From JBCAWW01 sp045106675 (GTDB taxonomy: Bacteria; Bacteroidota; Bacteroidia; J057), in assembly GCA_045106675.1 (NCBI GenBank), contig JBGCFA010000011.1, positions 18,117 to 82,116 of the forward strand: DNA of 64,000 bases. Direction: 5' to 3'. This document shows positions 27,001-36,706 of the stretch, piece after piece; position 1 is the first letter of the stretch, and the number at the start of each line of letters is the position of its first letter. The notes beneath the pieces are model-generated. The model searched no databases. It saw nothing but the letters and a program-made list of their open reading frames with translations, and had not been told where the DNA came from. The translations under genes and the position numbers were made by a program.

Positions 27001-27035
27001 GTTGAATCAGACAATTTTATGATCTGCAATTCAAC
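27001..27035 (+). other. Hairpin between cysD and cysN
   Basis: GTTGAATCAGA pairs with TCTG-CA-ATTCAAC (11 pairs with a two-base bulge). The hairpin ends 20 bases before the cysN ATG and lacks a T run. It may affect mRNA processing or stability. Confidence 0.5.
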
Positions 27036-27055
27036 AATTCTAAAAATATAATTGA

Positions 27056-28297
27056 ATGGATTTATTAAGATTTTCAACGGCAGGCAGTGTTGACGATGGT
27101 AAGAGCACACTGATTGGCCGATTATTATACGATACAAAATCGATCTTCGAAGACCAACTTGAGTCTATCGAGGAAACTTCTGAGCGTAGAGGGGATGATT
27201 ACCTCGACCTCGCTTTGCTAACTGACGGCCTTAAGGCAGAACGTGAGCAGGGTATTACCATCGACGTAGCTTATCGCTATTTCGCTACTCCGATGCGTAA
27301 GTTTATCCTAGCGGATACTCCGGGACACATTCAGTACACACGTAACATGGTTACTGGTGCTTCTACTGTCAATCTCGCGATTGTATTGATAGATGCTCGT
27401 CAAGGTGTTTTGGAACAGACTCGTCGTCATGCATTCATTAGTTCATTGCTACAGATCAAGCACCTTTTTGTTTGTGTAAACAAGATGGACTTGGTTGACT
27501 TTAGCGAGGATCAATTCAAGAAAGTAGTTGAAGAGTTTAAGCAATTCTCTTCAAAGCTAGATGTTCCTGATATCCAGTTTTTCCCAATTAGTGCACTCAA
27601 AGGCGACAATGTTGTTGATCGCTCTGAAAATACACCTTGGTATCAAGGAACGCCATTGCTATATGCACTGGAAAGAGTACATGTTGGCAATGATCTTAAC
27701 TATGTAGATAGCCGCTTCCCTGTACAGTATGTGATCCGCCCTCAGTCAGATGAATATCCTGATTATCGTGGATATGCTGGTAAGGTAGCCGGAGGAGTAT
27801 TTAAGCCAGGTGATGAGGTGATGATCTTGCCTTCAGGCTTTACTTCAAAAATCAAGTCGATTGATTCGGCTGATGGTCCACTGTCAAAGGCGTTTGCTCC
27901 GATGTCAGTTACGATGACCCTAGAAGATGAGATTGATATCAGCCGTGGCGATATGATCGTAAAACCTGAAAATCAGTCCGAAGTTGGGCAAGATATCGAA
28001 CTGATGCTTTGCTGGATGAACGACAAAAAACTCGTTCCTAAAGGGAAGTATAAAATCAAGCATACCTCTAGAGATGCTCGTTGTATCGTGAAGGATGTAC
28101 GCTACAAAGTGGACGTAAATACACTGCACAGAGTGGAGGATGACAATTCTCTCGGTCTCAATGATATTGGTCGTGTTTTGATCCGTACTACAGTGCCTTT
28201 AATGCATGATGCATACACAAAAAATCGTTCCACTGGAAGTGTAATTCTAGTCGACGAATTCACCAACGAAACTGTAGCTGCAGGAATGATCCTTTGA
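27056..28297 (+). CDS. cysN: Sulfate adenylyltransferase large subunit (GTPase)
   Basis: The 413-residue CysN has the translation-factor GTPase motifs: P loop AGSVDDGKSTLIGRLL, DTPGHIQYTRNMVTGAS, NKMDLVD and SALKGDNVV. Two beta-barrel domains follow (QYVIRPQSDEYPDYRGYAGK onward). It has no fused APS kinase domain, consistent with the separate cysC. It powers APS formation by CysD. Confidence 0.96.
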   Translation: MDLLRFSTAGSVDDGKSTLIGRLLYDTKSIFEDQLESIEETSERRGDDYLDLALLTDGLKAEREQGITIDVAYRYFATPMRKFILADTPGHIQYTRNMVTGASTVNLAIVLIDARQGVLEQTRRHAFISSLLQIKHLFVCVNKMDLVDFSEDQFKKVVEEFKQFSSKLDVPDIQFFPISALKGDNVVDRSENTPWYQGTPLLYALERVHVGNDLNYVDSRFPVQYVIRPQSDEYPDYRGYAGKVAGGVFKPGDEVMILPSGFTSKIKSIDSADGPLSKAFAPMSVTMTLEDEIDISRGDMIVKPENQSEVGQDIELMLCWMNDKKLVPKGKYKIKHTSRDARCIVKDVRYKVDVNTLHRVEDDNSLGLNDIGRVLIRTTVPLMHDAYTKNRSTGSVILVDEFTNETVAAGMIL

Positions 28298-28316
28298 TCT
28301 GACTACGGCACCCATT

Positions 28317-28381
28317 CAGGGATTCATTCAGTCAGTTCGTCATGTTCTCGTACTAACTGTATGAATCCCTGCCTAAATTGA
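28317..28381 (+). other. Long inverted repeat after cysN
   Basis: CAGGGATTCAT (28317-28327) pairs with ATGAATCCCTG (28371-28381). The interior has further partial pairing (CAGTT/AACTG). There is no T run, so it may be a processing or weak termination structure between cysN and the polysaccharide export genes. Confidence 0.5.
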
Positions 28382-28408
28382 GTAACGAAAAGGAAATATT
28401 ATAGGACT

Positions 28409-29191
28409 ATGATTTTGAGTAAGCAAATATTTTGGACTTTGATCTTCTTGCCACTGGTTTTGACTTCGTGTCTTACCAATGTGCAGACAGAGCTGCTGCA
28501 GGAGAATCAATATAAAGTGGGGGAACTCACCGCGATTCCAAATGCAGTCCCAGAATATCGCTTACAAACAAATGATGTACTGTCCATTGAAGTCAAGAGT
28601 ATTAATAGCGCGAACGTTGAGTATTTCAACAAGAGTGGCTCTACGATGAATGTAAGTTCATTGACCAATTATCTCAATGGCTATAATATTGATGAGGCAG
28701 GTAAGATCGTCCTTCCTGAAATGGGGGAAGTCAAAATAGGGGGAATGACCATGGCTGAAGCCCGTGCCCATATTCAATTAGTGATTCAAAAACAGGTGCC
28801 AAGAGCTACAGTGTTTGTATCATTGGTGAGTTTTAAAATCTCTATAATTGGAGAGGTCATGAAACCAGGTTATTTTTATGTCTACCATAATCAGTTGAAT
28901 GTTTTTGAAGCCTTAGCGCTCGCTGGAGATTTAGATGATTATGCTGATCGTACTCGTATAACCTTGATAAGACAGACGAAAGAAGGTAGCCAAGCCACTC
29001 TGCTCGATTTGACTGATCCGAAGATGATAGAGAGTCCTTACTTTTACCTACAGCCAAGTGATGCTTTGTATATACCGCCTTTGGAGGTGAAAAATAACCG
29101 ACATAATCTAGCCAATCTGACTGTTCTCAACATCGTATTGTCTGGAATCACCACCGGAGTAGCCGTTATATCCTTGATCACTCGCAACTAG
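28409..29191 (+). CDS. Wza-like polysaccharide export lipoprotein
   Basis: The 260-residue protein has a lipoprotein signal with lipobox LTSC. A Poly_export domain follows (PEYRLQTNDVLSIEVKS, IVLPEMGEVKIGGMTMAEA) and then a SLBB-type segment (VSFKISIIGEVMKPGYFYVYHNQLNVFEALALAG). A C-terminal hydrophobic helix (about residues 234-255) matches the outer-membrane helix barrel of Wza-type exporters. It forms the outer-membrane exit channel for capsule or exopolysaccharide. The Wzc-like gene follows after 71 bases. Confidence 0.92.
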   Translation: MILSKQIFWTLIFLPLVLTSCLTNVQTELLQENQYKVGELTAIPNAVPEYRLQTNDVLSIEVKSINSANVEYFNKSGSTMNVSSLTNYLNGYNIDEAGKIVLPEMGEVKIGGMTMAEARAHIQLVIQKQVPRATVFVSLVSFKISIIGEVMKPGYFYVYHNQLNVFEALALAGDLDDYADRTRITLIRQTKEGSQATLLDLTDPKMIESPYFYLQPSDALYIPPLEVKNNRHNLANLTVLNIVLSGITTGVAVISLITRN

Positions 29192-29262
29192 GTGACTAGT
29201 GCCTCTTTTGGCCATCTGAAAGAATAATATTTACAACCAAAAATCCCTAATCCGTTACCGTC

Positions 29263-31629
29263 ATGTTTCAAACTAAGCAAGCCATGGGAAATCCGTACGG
29301 TGATGATACTATCGATCTAAAGGAACTTCTATCCAAGTTCACCAAGAAATGGTATCTATTTGCTATCAGCGTGCTATTGTTCTGTGGAGTAGCATTTATG
29401 TTTGCCCGTGCTGCTACCAACACATATCAGGTCAATGCTTCTATTATCCTAAACGAAAATAGTAATGAGGTAACCTCTTTTGAATCTATCCTCAAAAACT
29501 ATAATGTAGCGGTACCTAATAAATCTATTCCGAATGAAATCGGGATGCTCAGTTCTTATCGATTGATCAAAGAATCAGTCAAGTCGATGGACATTGGGGT
29601 TACTTATTACAGCAAAGAAACTCTCAAAACACAAATAGAATATAAGGATGTGCCTTTTTCGATTAAGGTAGATTCTGCTCATCGTCAGTTGGTTTGGTTG
29701 CCCATCTACGTGGAACGCTTATCTGCGACAGAGTATCGCGTTCGTGCAAGCGAAAAAGAAGTGGCCCTTCACGATATCAAAGCCAACGAAAATGTGCGGG
29801 TTATCAACGATGTCAATGTCGAAAAGACCTTAAAGGTTGGTGAGCCTTATGTAGATGATATGTTGGCCTTTGAAGTGAATTGGAAAAAAGACTGGGACAC
29901 TTATCAGAAAGAACAATATTACTTTGTCATCAACACCCTTGATGGACTCGCTGACACCTATATGGCCGGTCTTAAAGTCGGTCTCGTCAACGATGATGCA
30001 AATATCGTGGAGCTTAGCCATGAAGGCCCATTGGTAGAGGTCAGCAAAAAGTTTATCAACGCACTGCTTGATAACTATCGCGAAGACCAACTATCTAAAA
30101 AGCGTGAGCTAGGAGTGCGCACCTTGGAGACGCTAGATGGTCAAATCGCGAAGGTGGATCAAAATATGAACACTATCCGCGATGAGTTAACGCAAGCCAC
30201 ACGTGGAACGATTGATCCAAGTGGTACTGCTATGACTTTAGGATCTGAAGTGTCTAGACTAAAAGGAGAGAAATCTTTAGAACGAACCAAACTACAATAC
30301 CTCCAAAGTATTCAAAGCCGCCTCCAATCAAATACCAATAGTAATGAATTGCCATCTCCAACTTCGCTAGGAGTGGTAGATCCAGTACTGACAAATTTGG
30401 TTTTAAAGCTTTCCTCACAAAGTGAAGAGCTAGAGACGATGCTTGCGGATTTGGGCGAGAATAGCCCTGTGGTACAAGTACAACGCTTGAAAATCAAAAA
30501 TACGAGAACTCAGATCCTCGAAAACGTCAAGTCTAGTATTTCTGCAACTCAAATGCTTTTAGGTTCCATAAATAGCCGAATTAATAGCGCTCAGGGAACG
30601 ATTAACACGCTACCTGGGATACAAAATAAAACAGACCTTATCAAAGGAGACCGCGAGATAGCTTCTCAGATGTTTCAAAATCTTAGCGAGCAACGCAATC
30701 TAGTTGAACTTGCCCTAGAAACGGTCTCAGTGGATATGGAGGTGATAGATTCTCCTAAGCAAGTAGGCAAGAAGCCTATTGCGCCCAATAAAGCATTCTA
30801 TATACTTACTGGCTTGATCTTAGGCTTAGGTCTTCCAGCAGTCTTTATTGTAGTACAAGATTTCTTCGATAAGAGTATTAAAGGATATGACGATATCCAA
30901 GCAAGCACCAATATCCCGGTGTTAGGATTTATTGCTCGTCATGACCGGAACAGTAGTTATATCGTACCTAAAGACTCACGTACTGCACTAGCTGAGTCGT
31001 TCCGCTCTATCCGTATCAAATTGCAATATTTGACCTCAGAAGGCGGTCCACAGCAAATAATTGGGCTTACATCCTCCTCTTCAGGAGAAGGTAAAACCTT
31101 CTGTGCGACTAACTTAGCCGCAGTATTTGCTCAGTCAGGAAAACGTACGTTATTGATCGATATTGACTTGCGTCGTCCTCGGGTTACTCGTTATTTTGAA
31201 AACGGAGATGGAAGAGGACTTTCTACCTTTCTCATCGGTGAGGTCAACGATCCCAAAGAGATCGTACACAAGACTCACATCGAAAACCTTGACGTAATAC
31301 ACTCCGGTCCTATCTGTACCAATCCATTGGATTTGATTGCGACCGATAAGATGGCCGATCTACTCAGCGTATATCGCGAAGAGTACGATGCGATTATCTT
31401 GGACACTCCTCCAGTAGGTTTAGTTTCTGACTATTTGGTGATCATGCAGATGACTGACTTTAACGTCTATGTTGTACGCGATACTACTACCAATGTGGAT
31501 AATCTAAGGATGATCAACGAATTATATGATAGTGAAAAGATTAAGAATGTCAGCATTCTTATCAATGATGTAAAATCGTTATCCAACTATGGATATATTG
31601 ATAAATACTACGGCTACGGCGATGAATAA
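29263..31629 (+). CDS. Wzc-like polysaccharide co-polymerase / tyrosine autokinase
   Basis: The 788-residue protein begins with a Wzz domain and first membrane segment (about residues 32-50). A periplasmic part with coiled coil and GNVR-type region reaches about residue 500, followed by a second membrane segment (KAFYILTGLILGLGLPAVF). The cytoplasmic BY-kinase has Walker A SSSGEGKTFCATNLA, Walker A' LLIDIDLRRPR and Walker B DAIILDTPP. The C-terminus has a tyrosine cluster (NYGYIDKYYGYGDE), the expected autophosphorylation tail. With the Wza-like protein it controls chain length and export. Confidence 0.94.
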   Translation: MFQTKQAMGNPYGDDTIDLKELLSKFTKKWYLFAISVLLFCGVAFMFARAATNTYQVNASIILNENSNEVTSFESILKNYNVAVPNKSIPNEIGMLSSYRLIKESVKSMDIGVTYYSKETLKTQIEYKDVPFSIKVDSAHRQLVWLPIYVERLSATEYRVRASEKEVALHDIKANENVRVINDVNVEKTLKVGEPYVDDMLAFEVNWKKDWDTYQKEQYYFVINTLDGLADTYMAGLKVGLVNDDANIVELSHEGPLVEVSKKFINALLDNYREDQLSKKRELGVRTLETLDGQIAKVDQNMNTIRDELTQATRGTIDPSGTAMTLGSEVSRLKGEKSLERTKLQYLQSIQSRLQSNTNSNELPSPTSLGVVDPVLTNLVLKLSSQSEELETMLADLGENSPVVQVQRLKIKNTRTQILENVKSSISATQMLLGSINSRINSAQGTINTLPGIQNKTDLIKGDREIASQMFQNLSEQRNLVELALETVSVDMEVIDSPKQVGKKPIAPNKAFYILTGLILGLGLPAVFIVVQDFFDKSIKGYDDIQASTNIPVLGFIARHDRNSSYIVPKDSRTALAESFRSIRIKLQYLTSEGGPQQIIGLTSSSSGEGKTFCATNLAAVFAQSGKRTLLIDIDLRRPRVTRYFENGDGRGLSTFLIGEVNDPKEIVHKTHIENLDVIHSGPICTNPLDLIATDKMADLLSVYREEYDAIILDTPPVGLVSDYLVIMQMTDFNVYVVRDTTTNVDNLRMINELYDSEKIKNVSILINDVKSLSNYGYIDKYYGYGDE

Positions 31630-31725
31630 ATAGTTGGCAGTAAAGAGTTTCTAAAGTCATTCGGAATTTGATTAAGAACCTCAAAACGCCCAACTCCAAA
31701 ACTGTTAACATTTTTAACTAATTAG

Positions 31726-32766
31726 ATGAAAAAAGCATTCATTACCGGGATTACCGGACAGGACGGTTCCTTTCTAGCCGAGCTTCTTCTTGAAAAAGGC
31801 TATGATGTACATGGCACCATTCGTCGTGCGAGTGTATTTAACACACAGCGTATCGAGCATTTGATGGGCCATGAGCGTCTCAGTCTGCACCATGGTGATT
31901 TGTCTGACAGCGCTAACCTTAACAAGTTGCTACGTCTGATTCAGCCTGATGAAATCTACAATTTGGGAGCTCAGAGTCATGTAAAGGTGTCCTTTGATGT
32001 ACCGGAATATACTGCCCAGGTTGATGCTGTTGGTACGCTTCGTATCCTAGATGCGATGCAAAACCAATGCCCTAATGCTCGTTTTTACCAAGCTTCCACT
32101 TCGGAGCTTTATGGTAAAGTTCAGGAAATCCCTCAAACTGAGACGACTCCTTTCTACCCACGTAGCCCTTACGGTGTGGCTAAGCTTTACGGTTTTTGGA
32201 TTGTCAAAAACTTCCGTGAGTCTTATGGAATGTATGCTTGTAATGGCATCCTTTTCAACCATGAGTCAGAGCGTCGTGGTAAGACTTTCGTAACTCGCAA
32301 GATCACTACTATCCTTTCTCAAATCCATCACGGATTGAGCGATGTATTGCGTCTTGGTAATATGGACTCTCAGCGTGACTGGGGTTATGCCAAGGAGTAT
32401 GTAGAGATGATGTGGATGATGCTTCAGCAAGATGAGCCAGAAGACTTTGTTGTCGCTACTGGTAAGATGTACACTGTACGTCAGTTTGTTGAAAAAGCAG
32501 CTAAGCATATCGACGTTGATATCGTTTGGAAAGGCGAAGGCGTTGACGAAAAAGGCTATGATTCCAAAACTGGAAAATTGATCGTAGAAGTTGATCCTAA
32601 GTACTTCCGTCCTGCTGAGGTAGAACTCCTTATCGGTGATCCTACAAAAGCTAAGGAAGAATTAGGCTGGGTACCAAAAGTTGAAATCGACGAATTGGTA
32701 GAGATTATGATGACAAACGATCTAGCAGAAGCTAAAAAGAAAGTTTTGCATGCACAGCTCGGCTAA
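31726..32766 (+). CDS. gmd: GDP-mannose 4,6-dehydratase
   Basis: This 346-residue short-chain dehydrogenase-fold enzyme has the NAD(P)-binding start GITGQDGSFLAELLLEKGY, the active-site segment ASTSELYGKV and the YxxxK motif YGVAKLYG. NHESERRGKTFVTRKIT is characteristic of Gmd. It converts GDP-mannose to GDP-4-keto-6-deoxymannose, which the overlapping fcl gene turns into GDP-L-fucose. The polysaccharide made here therefore very likely contains L-fucose. Confidence 0.97.
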   Translation: MKKAFITGITGQDGSFLAELLLEKGYDVHGTIRRASVFNTQRIEHLMGHERLSLHHGDLSDSANLNKLLRLIQPDEIYNLGAQSHVKVSFDVPEYTAQVDAVGTLRILDAMQNQCPNARFYQASTSELYGKVQEIPQTETTPFYPRSPYGVAKLYGFWIVKNFRESYGMYACNGILFNHESERRGKTFVTRKITTILSQIHHGLSDVLRLGNMDSQRDWGYAKEYVEMMWMMLQQDEPEDFVVATGKMYTVRQFVEKAAKHIDVDIVWKGEGVDEKGYDSKTGKLIVEVDPKYFRPAEVELLIGDPTKAKEELGWVPKVEIDELVEIMMTNDLAEAKKKVLHAQLG

Positions 32767-33709
32767 GATATATGTCGCGGGACACCGCGGAATGGTAGGC
32801 TCTTCTATTGTACGTCGTCTTAAATCCGAAGGATTTAACAACATCGTCGTACGCACTTCTAAAGAGTTAGATTTGCGTAGTCAGACAGCAGTAGCGGAGT
32901 TCTTTGCCAGCGAAAAGCCAGAATATGTCTTTCTCGCTGCCGCTAAGGTCGGTGGTATTGTTGCGAACAATACCTATCGTGCGGATTTCCTTTATGACAA
33001 TTTGGCGATTCAGATGAATGTTATTCATCAAGCCTACGTCAATAAGGTGACCAAGCTAATGTTCCTTGGTAGTTCGTGTATCTATCCCAAGTTTGCGCCT
33101 CAACCTATGAAAGAGGACGACTTATTGACAGGTACACTAGAAGAGACCAATGAACCATATGCGATTGCCAAAATCTCTGGTATCAAACTATGTGAGGCTT
33201 ATCGCGACCAATATGGCTGCAACTTTATCTCTGGGATGCCTACAAATTTGTATGGCCCTAATGATAACTATGACCTCCAAAATAGCCATGTCTTACCTGC
33301 CTTGATTCGTAAGTTTCATGAAGGTAAACTCAATGCTACGCCAAGCGTAGAGATTTGGGGAGATGGTAGCCCACAACGTGAGTTCATGCATACCGATGAT
33401 CTAGCAGCTGCTTGTACTTATTTGATGCGCGAATATGATGGACGTCAGTTTGTCAATATCGGGGTCGGAAAAGACATCAGTATCAAAGATCTCGCTTTGA
33501 TGATCAAAGATATAGTGGGATACGAAGGTGAGTTATCCTTCGATACCACTAAGCCAACTGGCACACCTCGTAAATTGATGGACTCTAGTCGTCTGTTTGC
33601 TACTGGCTTCAATCCTCAAATTGAGTTGAAAGCTGGTATCGAAACCGTCTATGAAGACTTCAAATCGCACCAGAGCCAATATGAATCTGGTGAGCGAGTG
33701 GTAGTTTAA
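32750..33709 (+). CDS. fcl: GDP-L-fucose synthase
   Basis: The 319-residue epimerase/reductase starts inside gmd, overlapping by 17 bases. The Rossmann start is YVAGHRGMVGSSIVRRL. The catalytic segment is FLGSSCIYPKFAPQPMKE and YAIAKISGIKLCEAY is the YxxxK motif. GMPTNLYGPNDNYDLQNSHV is typical of the family. It completes GDP-L-fucose synthesis. A strong terminator ends the plus-strand operon 50 bases later. Confidence 0.97.
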   Translation: MHSSAKIYVAGHRGMVGSSIVRRLKSEGFNNIVVRTSKELDLRSQTAVAEFFASEKPEYVFLAAAKVGGIVANNTYRADFLYDNLAIQMNVIHQAYVNKVTKLMFLGSSCIYPKFAPQPMKEDDLLTGTLEETNEPYAIAKISGIKLCEAYRDQYGCNFISGMPTNLYGPNDNYDLQNSHVLPALIRKFHEGKLNATPSVEIWGDGSPQREFMHTDDLAAACTYLMREYDGRQFVNIGVGKDISIKDLALMIKDIVGYEGELSFDTTKPTGTPRKLMDSSRLFATGFNPQIELKAGIETVYEDFKSHQSQYESGERVVV

Positions 33710-33758
33710 CACAGTATTTTTTGGAAAGCCAAGTGCTTTTCTGATAAATAGAATTAGT

Positions 33759-33793
33759 AGCGAAACAGGATTTATTCCTGTTTCGCTTTTTTT
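33759..33793 (+). terminator. Rho-independent terminator after fcl
   Basis: AGCGAAACAGGA and TCCTGTTTCGCT form a perfect 12-base-pair stem with a 5-base loop and a T run. It ends the cys/export/fucose operon. Confidence 0.9.
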
Positions 33794-34267
33794 GTGTTTG
33801 CAGATCGCAAAAAAAGCTATAAACATGCGGCACTACTTACATCTGGGATCTTTCGATATTTACTGCTTCGCAGAACGCTTAATTCCGATCTAGCTAAGTA
33901 GCAAGCAGTTAAAAATGGATTTGATTGCGAAGCGGTTCTTTTTTGTAAAAAACCTTACGCATATGAAATAATCAAACCTTCGAATTATTTGAATAAGAGA
34001 CTGGAATCCTTCTATATTTACAGCATAACCACATTAAGCCCAGTCGCGGCGAGCCTGATTTACCCTTCGCTCTGCTGCTCCTTTCTCCCCGAAAGAACCC
34101 AACTGGCACAAAAACGATACACCAACATTGCGTTGCGACTTGTCGCAACACCAAAGGATTTTGCCTGCTGCAATCTCATGTCTCCCACGACTTGGATGTA
34201 GCGGACTTAGGTAGGTCATAAGATTTTAGGACCCTTGTTTATTCACATCATTCACCTGATTCCGGAA
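33794..34267. other. Intergenic region between convergent polysaccharide operons
   Basis: No gene is recognised in these 474 bases. Small open frames exist on both strands (such as 33989-34201 plus and 34034-34219 minus), but show no start signal, membrane pattern or family resemblance. The stretch contains an extended copy of the dispersed repeat (33864-33880). Confidence 0.55.
33864..33884 (-). repeat. Extended intergenic copy of the dispersed repeat
   Basis: The plus strand reads TGCTTCGCAGAACGCTT (33864-33880), identical over 17 bases to 58701-58717 inside paaG. It continues as GAACGCTTAATT, shared with 2979 and 50005. Confidence 0.65.
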
Positions 34268-35653
34268 TTAGCGACGCTGATCTCCGGAATTATGGTTTTC
34301 TGGCCCACCCTTGCGTAACATCCGACTGTACTCCGATCGAAAAGTATAAAGGGCTGTTGTCATGATGACAAACAATAATGTGTAAGCTTTGAAATGATTG
34401 CCAAAAGTCGATTCTAAGGCCCCCGATAGTACAAAATAGACCAAGAAGCCTATATAGACCAAGCTAGCCCTAAAACCATTGTGATAGAGTTTGATGGCAT
34501 GGTTCATAGCGACAAACAGTACTAGCAGGATGACCGTTACCCCAAGGTAACCCACTTCAAAAAAGGCCTGGAAAAAGAAATTATGGGTCACGATCAACCC
34601 AATATCATCATAATGCTCGTCTGGAAAGATATGCGCGTATCTCCTAGCCACTCCTGATGGTCCTTGGCCATGCTCTCCCCAACCGATGAGGTGTATCGGG
34701 CTTGGATCTTTGATCTCTTCCAAACACTCCTGCCAAATCACTGTCCGAGCTGAAAGCGTGCTGAGGTTTTTGGCTCCTTGATCGCCTCTAGCCAATGTAT
34801 CCGCATATTCGGTTTGGGCGAGATAGCCCATACCCACGGTAAACACAAAAGGCAGGATGGGGACGATCAAGACAAACCATCTCAATAATCCTGCAATACG
34901 AAACTTGAAGAATATAAAAACTACTGTTACGGTGAGCAAGGTGATCATCATTGTTCCCCTTGAGTCTGCGAAGATGAGAAAGCCTAAAATCGCTATTTCG
35001 TTGAAGTACATCTTGCGACGCTTTTTTCGCTTCAGCCAGCTTGTCGCCAATGCCATTGCATTCATCACAAAAGTCGCCCCCGCCCAGATGCCAAAGAGGG
35101 TAGGATGCGTGCCTCCCGTAAAGGGAACGGCCTTCTTCGCAAGATTAATTCCTAGGGCTTTGAGGATCACCATCGGCTCACCATTACGCATGATGACCGT
35201 AGAGGGATGATTGAATCCTATCAGATAGATGAAAAATAATATCGTAACCGCTATCGTCGGAATCCTCAGGAGTTTGAGGGTATAGCGAGTAAAGACAAAA
35301 TCGAAAAAACCAGGGTGATAGTAGGCCGTAAAGCGAAATCGCGAACTGATAAATAGATAGATGACCAGTGAAAGCAAAAATATAGAAGACAGATCATTAA
35401 AATGTCCTATGAAGGTAGCTCCCTCACGGGCCGTTCGCAGAATGCTGATCCCCCAAAGCAGCAAAAAGAACACCCATAAATAGGTGTGAGAACTAATGGT
35501 GGGACTTTTGAAATAGAGTCTTGCCTTGTTTAAGGCGGTGTAGCGAATCACGCCGAGAAACAAAATTGCATTGGGCAAAAATTTCAATAGGGTAGTGGCA
35601 CCCAAAAATATTTTGGCGTTAAATAAATAGAAAAATATTAACGCATAAGCCAT
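34268..35653 (-). CDS. O-antigen ligase / polymerase-like membrane protein (Wzy/WaaL type)
   Basis: The 461-residue protein has about ten hydrophobic segments. A large soluble loop near residues 285-350 (ARTVIWQECLEEIKDPSPIHLIGWGEHGQG, then THNFFFQAFFEVGYLG) is the pattern of the PF04932 ligase/polymerase family. It would polymerise or attach the glycan at the outer face of the inner membrane. It is the last gene of the minus-strand polysaccharide operon, 21 bases after a sulfotransferase gene. Confidence 0.82.
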   Translation of the reverse strand: MAYALIFFYLFNAKIFLGATTLLKFLPNAILFLGVIRYTALNKARLYFKSPTISSHTYLWVFFLLLWGISILRTAREGATFIGHFNDLSSIFLLSLVIYLFISSRFRFTAYYHPGFFDFVFTRYTLKLLRIPTIAVTILFFIYLIGFNHPSTVIMRNGEPMVILKALGINLAKKAVPFTGGTHPTLFGIWAGATFVMNAMALATSWLKRKKRRKMYFNEIAILGFLIFADSRGTMMITLLTVTVVFIFFKFRIAGLLRWFVLIVPILPFVFTVGMGYLAQTEYADTLARGDQGAKNLSTLSARTVIWQECLEEIKDPSPIHLIGWGEHGQGPSGVARRYAHIFPDEHYDDIGLIVTHNFFFQAFFEVGYLGVTVILLVLFVAMNHAIKLYHNGFRASLVYIGFLVYFVLSGALESTFGNHFKAYTLLFVIMTTALYTFRSEYSRMLRKGGPENHNSGDQRR

Positions 35654-35674
35654 ATCCTCTATTAAAACCTTCCC

Positions 35675-36706
35675 TTAGGAGACTAAACGTCTTTTGATTG
35701 CTTCTCCGATATTGCGTGTCCGATGGAGATTCATAAATAGTGCCCCCATCAATTTGATCGGAAAAGAGACCATCAATACTAAAAGTGTCAAAGGATTAAA
35801 TTCCACCTTTATCCTTTGATACTTGAATGCATCAAAATATTTGCCACATATTCTTTGACAGAGAAATATTTCAGCTTTCGACAAACCTTCTTTCCAGCTT
35901 TCGTTAGATTTTTGCTGGATACCATAACGTTTTTTACCCAGATTAATATCTGTTGAGGAGCCGTTATATTCCACCTCTAGCATATCCGCTTCGTAAGGAA
36001 TGCCGATGAATTCGCAGATATCTGCTAACGCCTCATTGGGCTGGGACGTTACTGCTTCAAAACGAACATTGCGGACCTGAGGGTGGCCCTTAAATGCCTG
36101 TGCTGCTTTGATTGCGCTCACCCATAACTTACTGATCGTGATGGGGTGATAATTCATCTTGAGTCGCCATACCTCCTTACGATGATCCTTGATATAGGAA
36201 TCCACGTCATCTTTTCGGCGCCATTTACGCTTCTGGGAGAGTAATACTGCCCTAGGATCTCGCACCATATTGATCACTCGAGCGTTGGGAAACATGGCAA
36301 GTATCTCTTGGAGATAAAATAGATTCTGCGGTGTCTTTTCTCCGGGGATTTGTTTGCCTTGTTCTAGCGTTCTCCGGCGGAGAACGGCTTCATAAATATC
36401 TTGACGGTATATCTTTTCGCGTTCCAGGGACTGGACCAAGCCCAAAGCCTCAGTCGCATACTGAGCCTCCTCAAAGCGCTTCAAGACATTGTAGCGGTCA
36501 ATAAATAGTAATTCAGACGCCAGTGTTACTGCCTCTGCCTGATCGATGGGCCGATTGCTGTCATTGGCGGACCAGAGTTTTTCAAAAAAGTGGAGTTCGT
36601 TTAGGAAGTGCACCTGCGGTGAACGACTGAGCAAACGCATCATCAGCGAGGTCCCACTACGTGAGTTGCCCACTACAAAGATGATTTTATCTGCTACTTG
36701 ACTCAT
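35675..36706 (-). CDS. PAPS-dependent sulfotransferase family protein (1)
   Basis: The 343-residue protein has the 5'-phosphosulfate loop VVGNSRSGTSLMMRLLSRSP at the N-terminus, and the 3'-phosphate segment RDPRAVLLSQKRK in the middle. A conserved HFLNELHFFEKLW follows the first motif, and a C-terminal hydrophobic stretch LTLLVLMVSFPIKLMGALF may attach it to the membrane. It would transfer sulfate from PAPS, presumably to a sugar of the locus glycan. Its start overlaps the flippase stop by four bases (ATGA), so the two are coupled. Confidence 0.87.
   Translation of the reverse strand: MSQVADKIIFVVGNSRSGTSLMMRLLSRSPQVHFLNELHFFEKLWSANDSNRPIDQAEAVTLASELLFIDRYNVLKRFEEAQYATEALGLVQSLEREKIYRQDIYEAVLRRRTLEQGKQIPGEKTPQNLFYLQEILAMFPNARVINMVRDPRAVLLSQKRKWRRKDDVDSYIKDHRKEVWRLKMNYHPITISKLWVSAIKAAQAFKGHPQVRNVRFEAVTSQPNEALADICEFIGIPYEADMLEVEYNGSSTDINLGKKRYGIQQKSNESWKEGLSKAEIFLCQRICGKYFDAFKYQRIKVEFNPLTLLVLMVSFPIKLMGALFMNLHRTRNIGEAIKRRLVS

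Noticed and set aside
33989..34219. Short open frames of 60-70 codons on both strands between the polysaccharide operons
   Set aside because: They overlap each other, lack recognisable start signals, and their translations show no hydrophobic or domain pattern.
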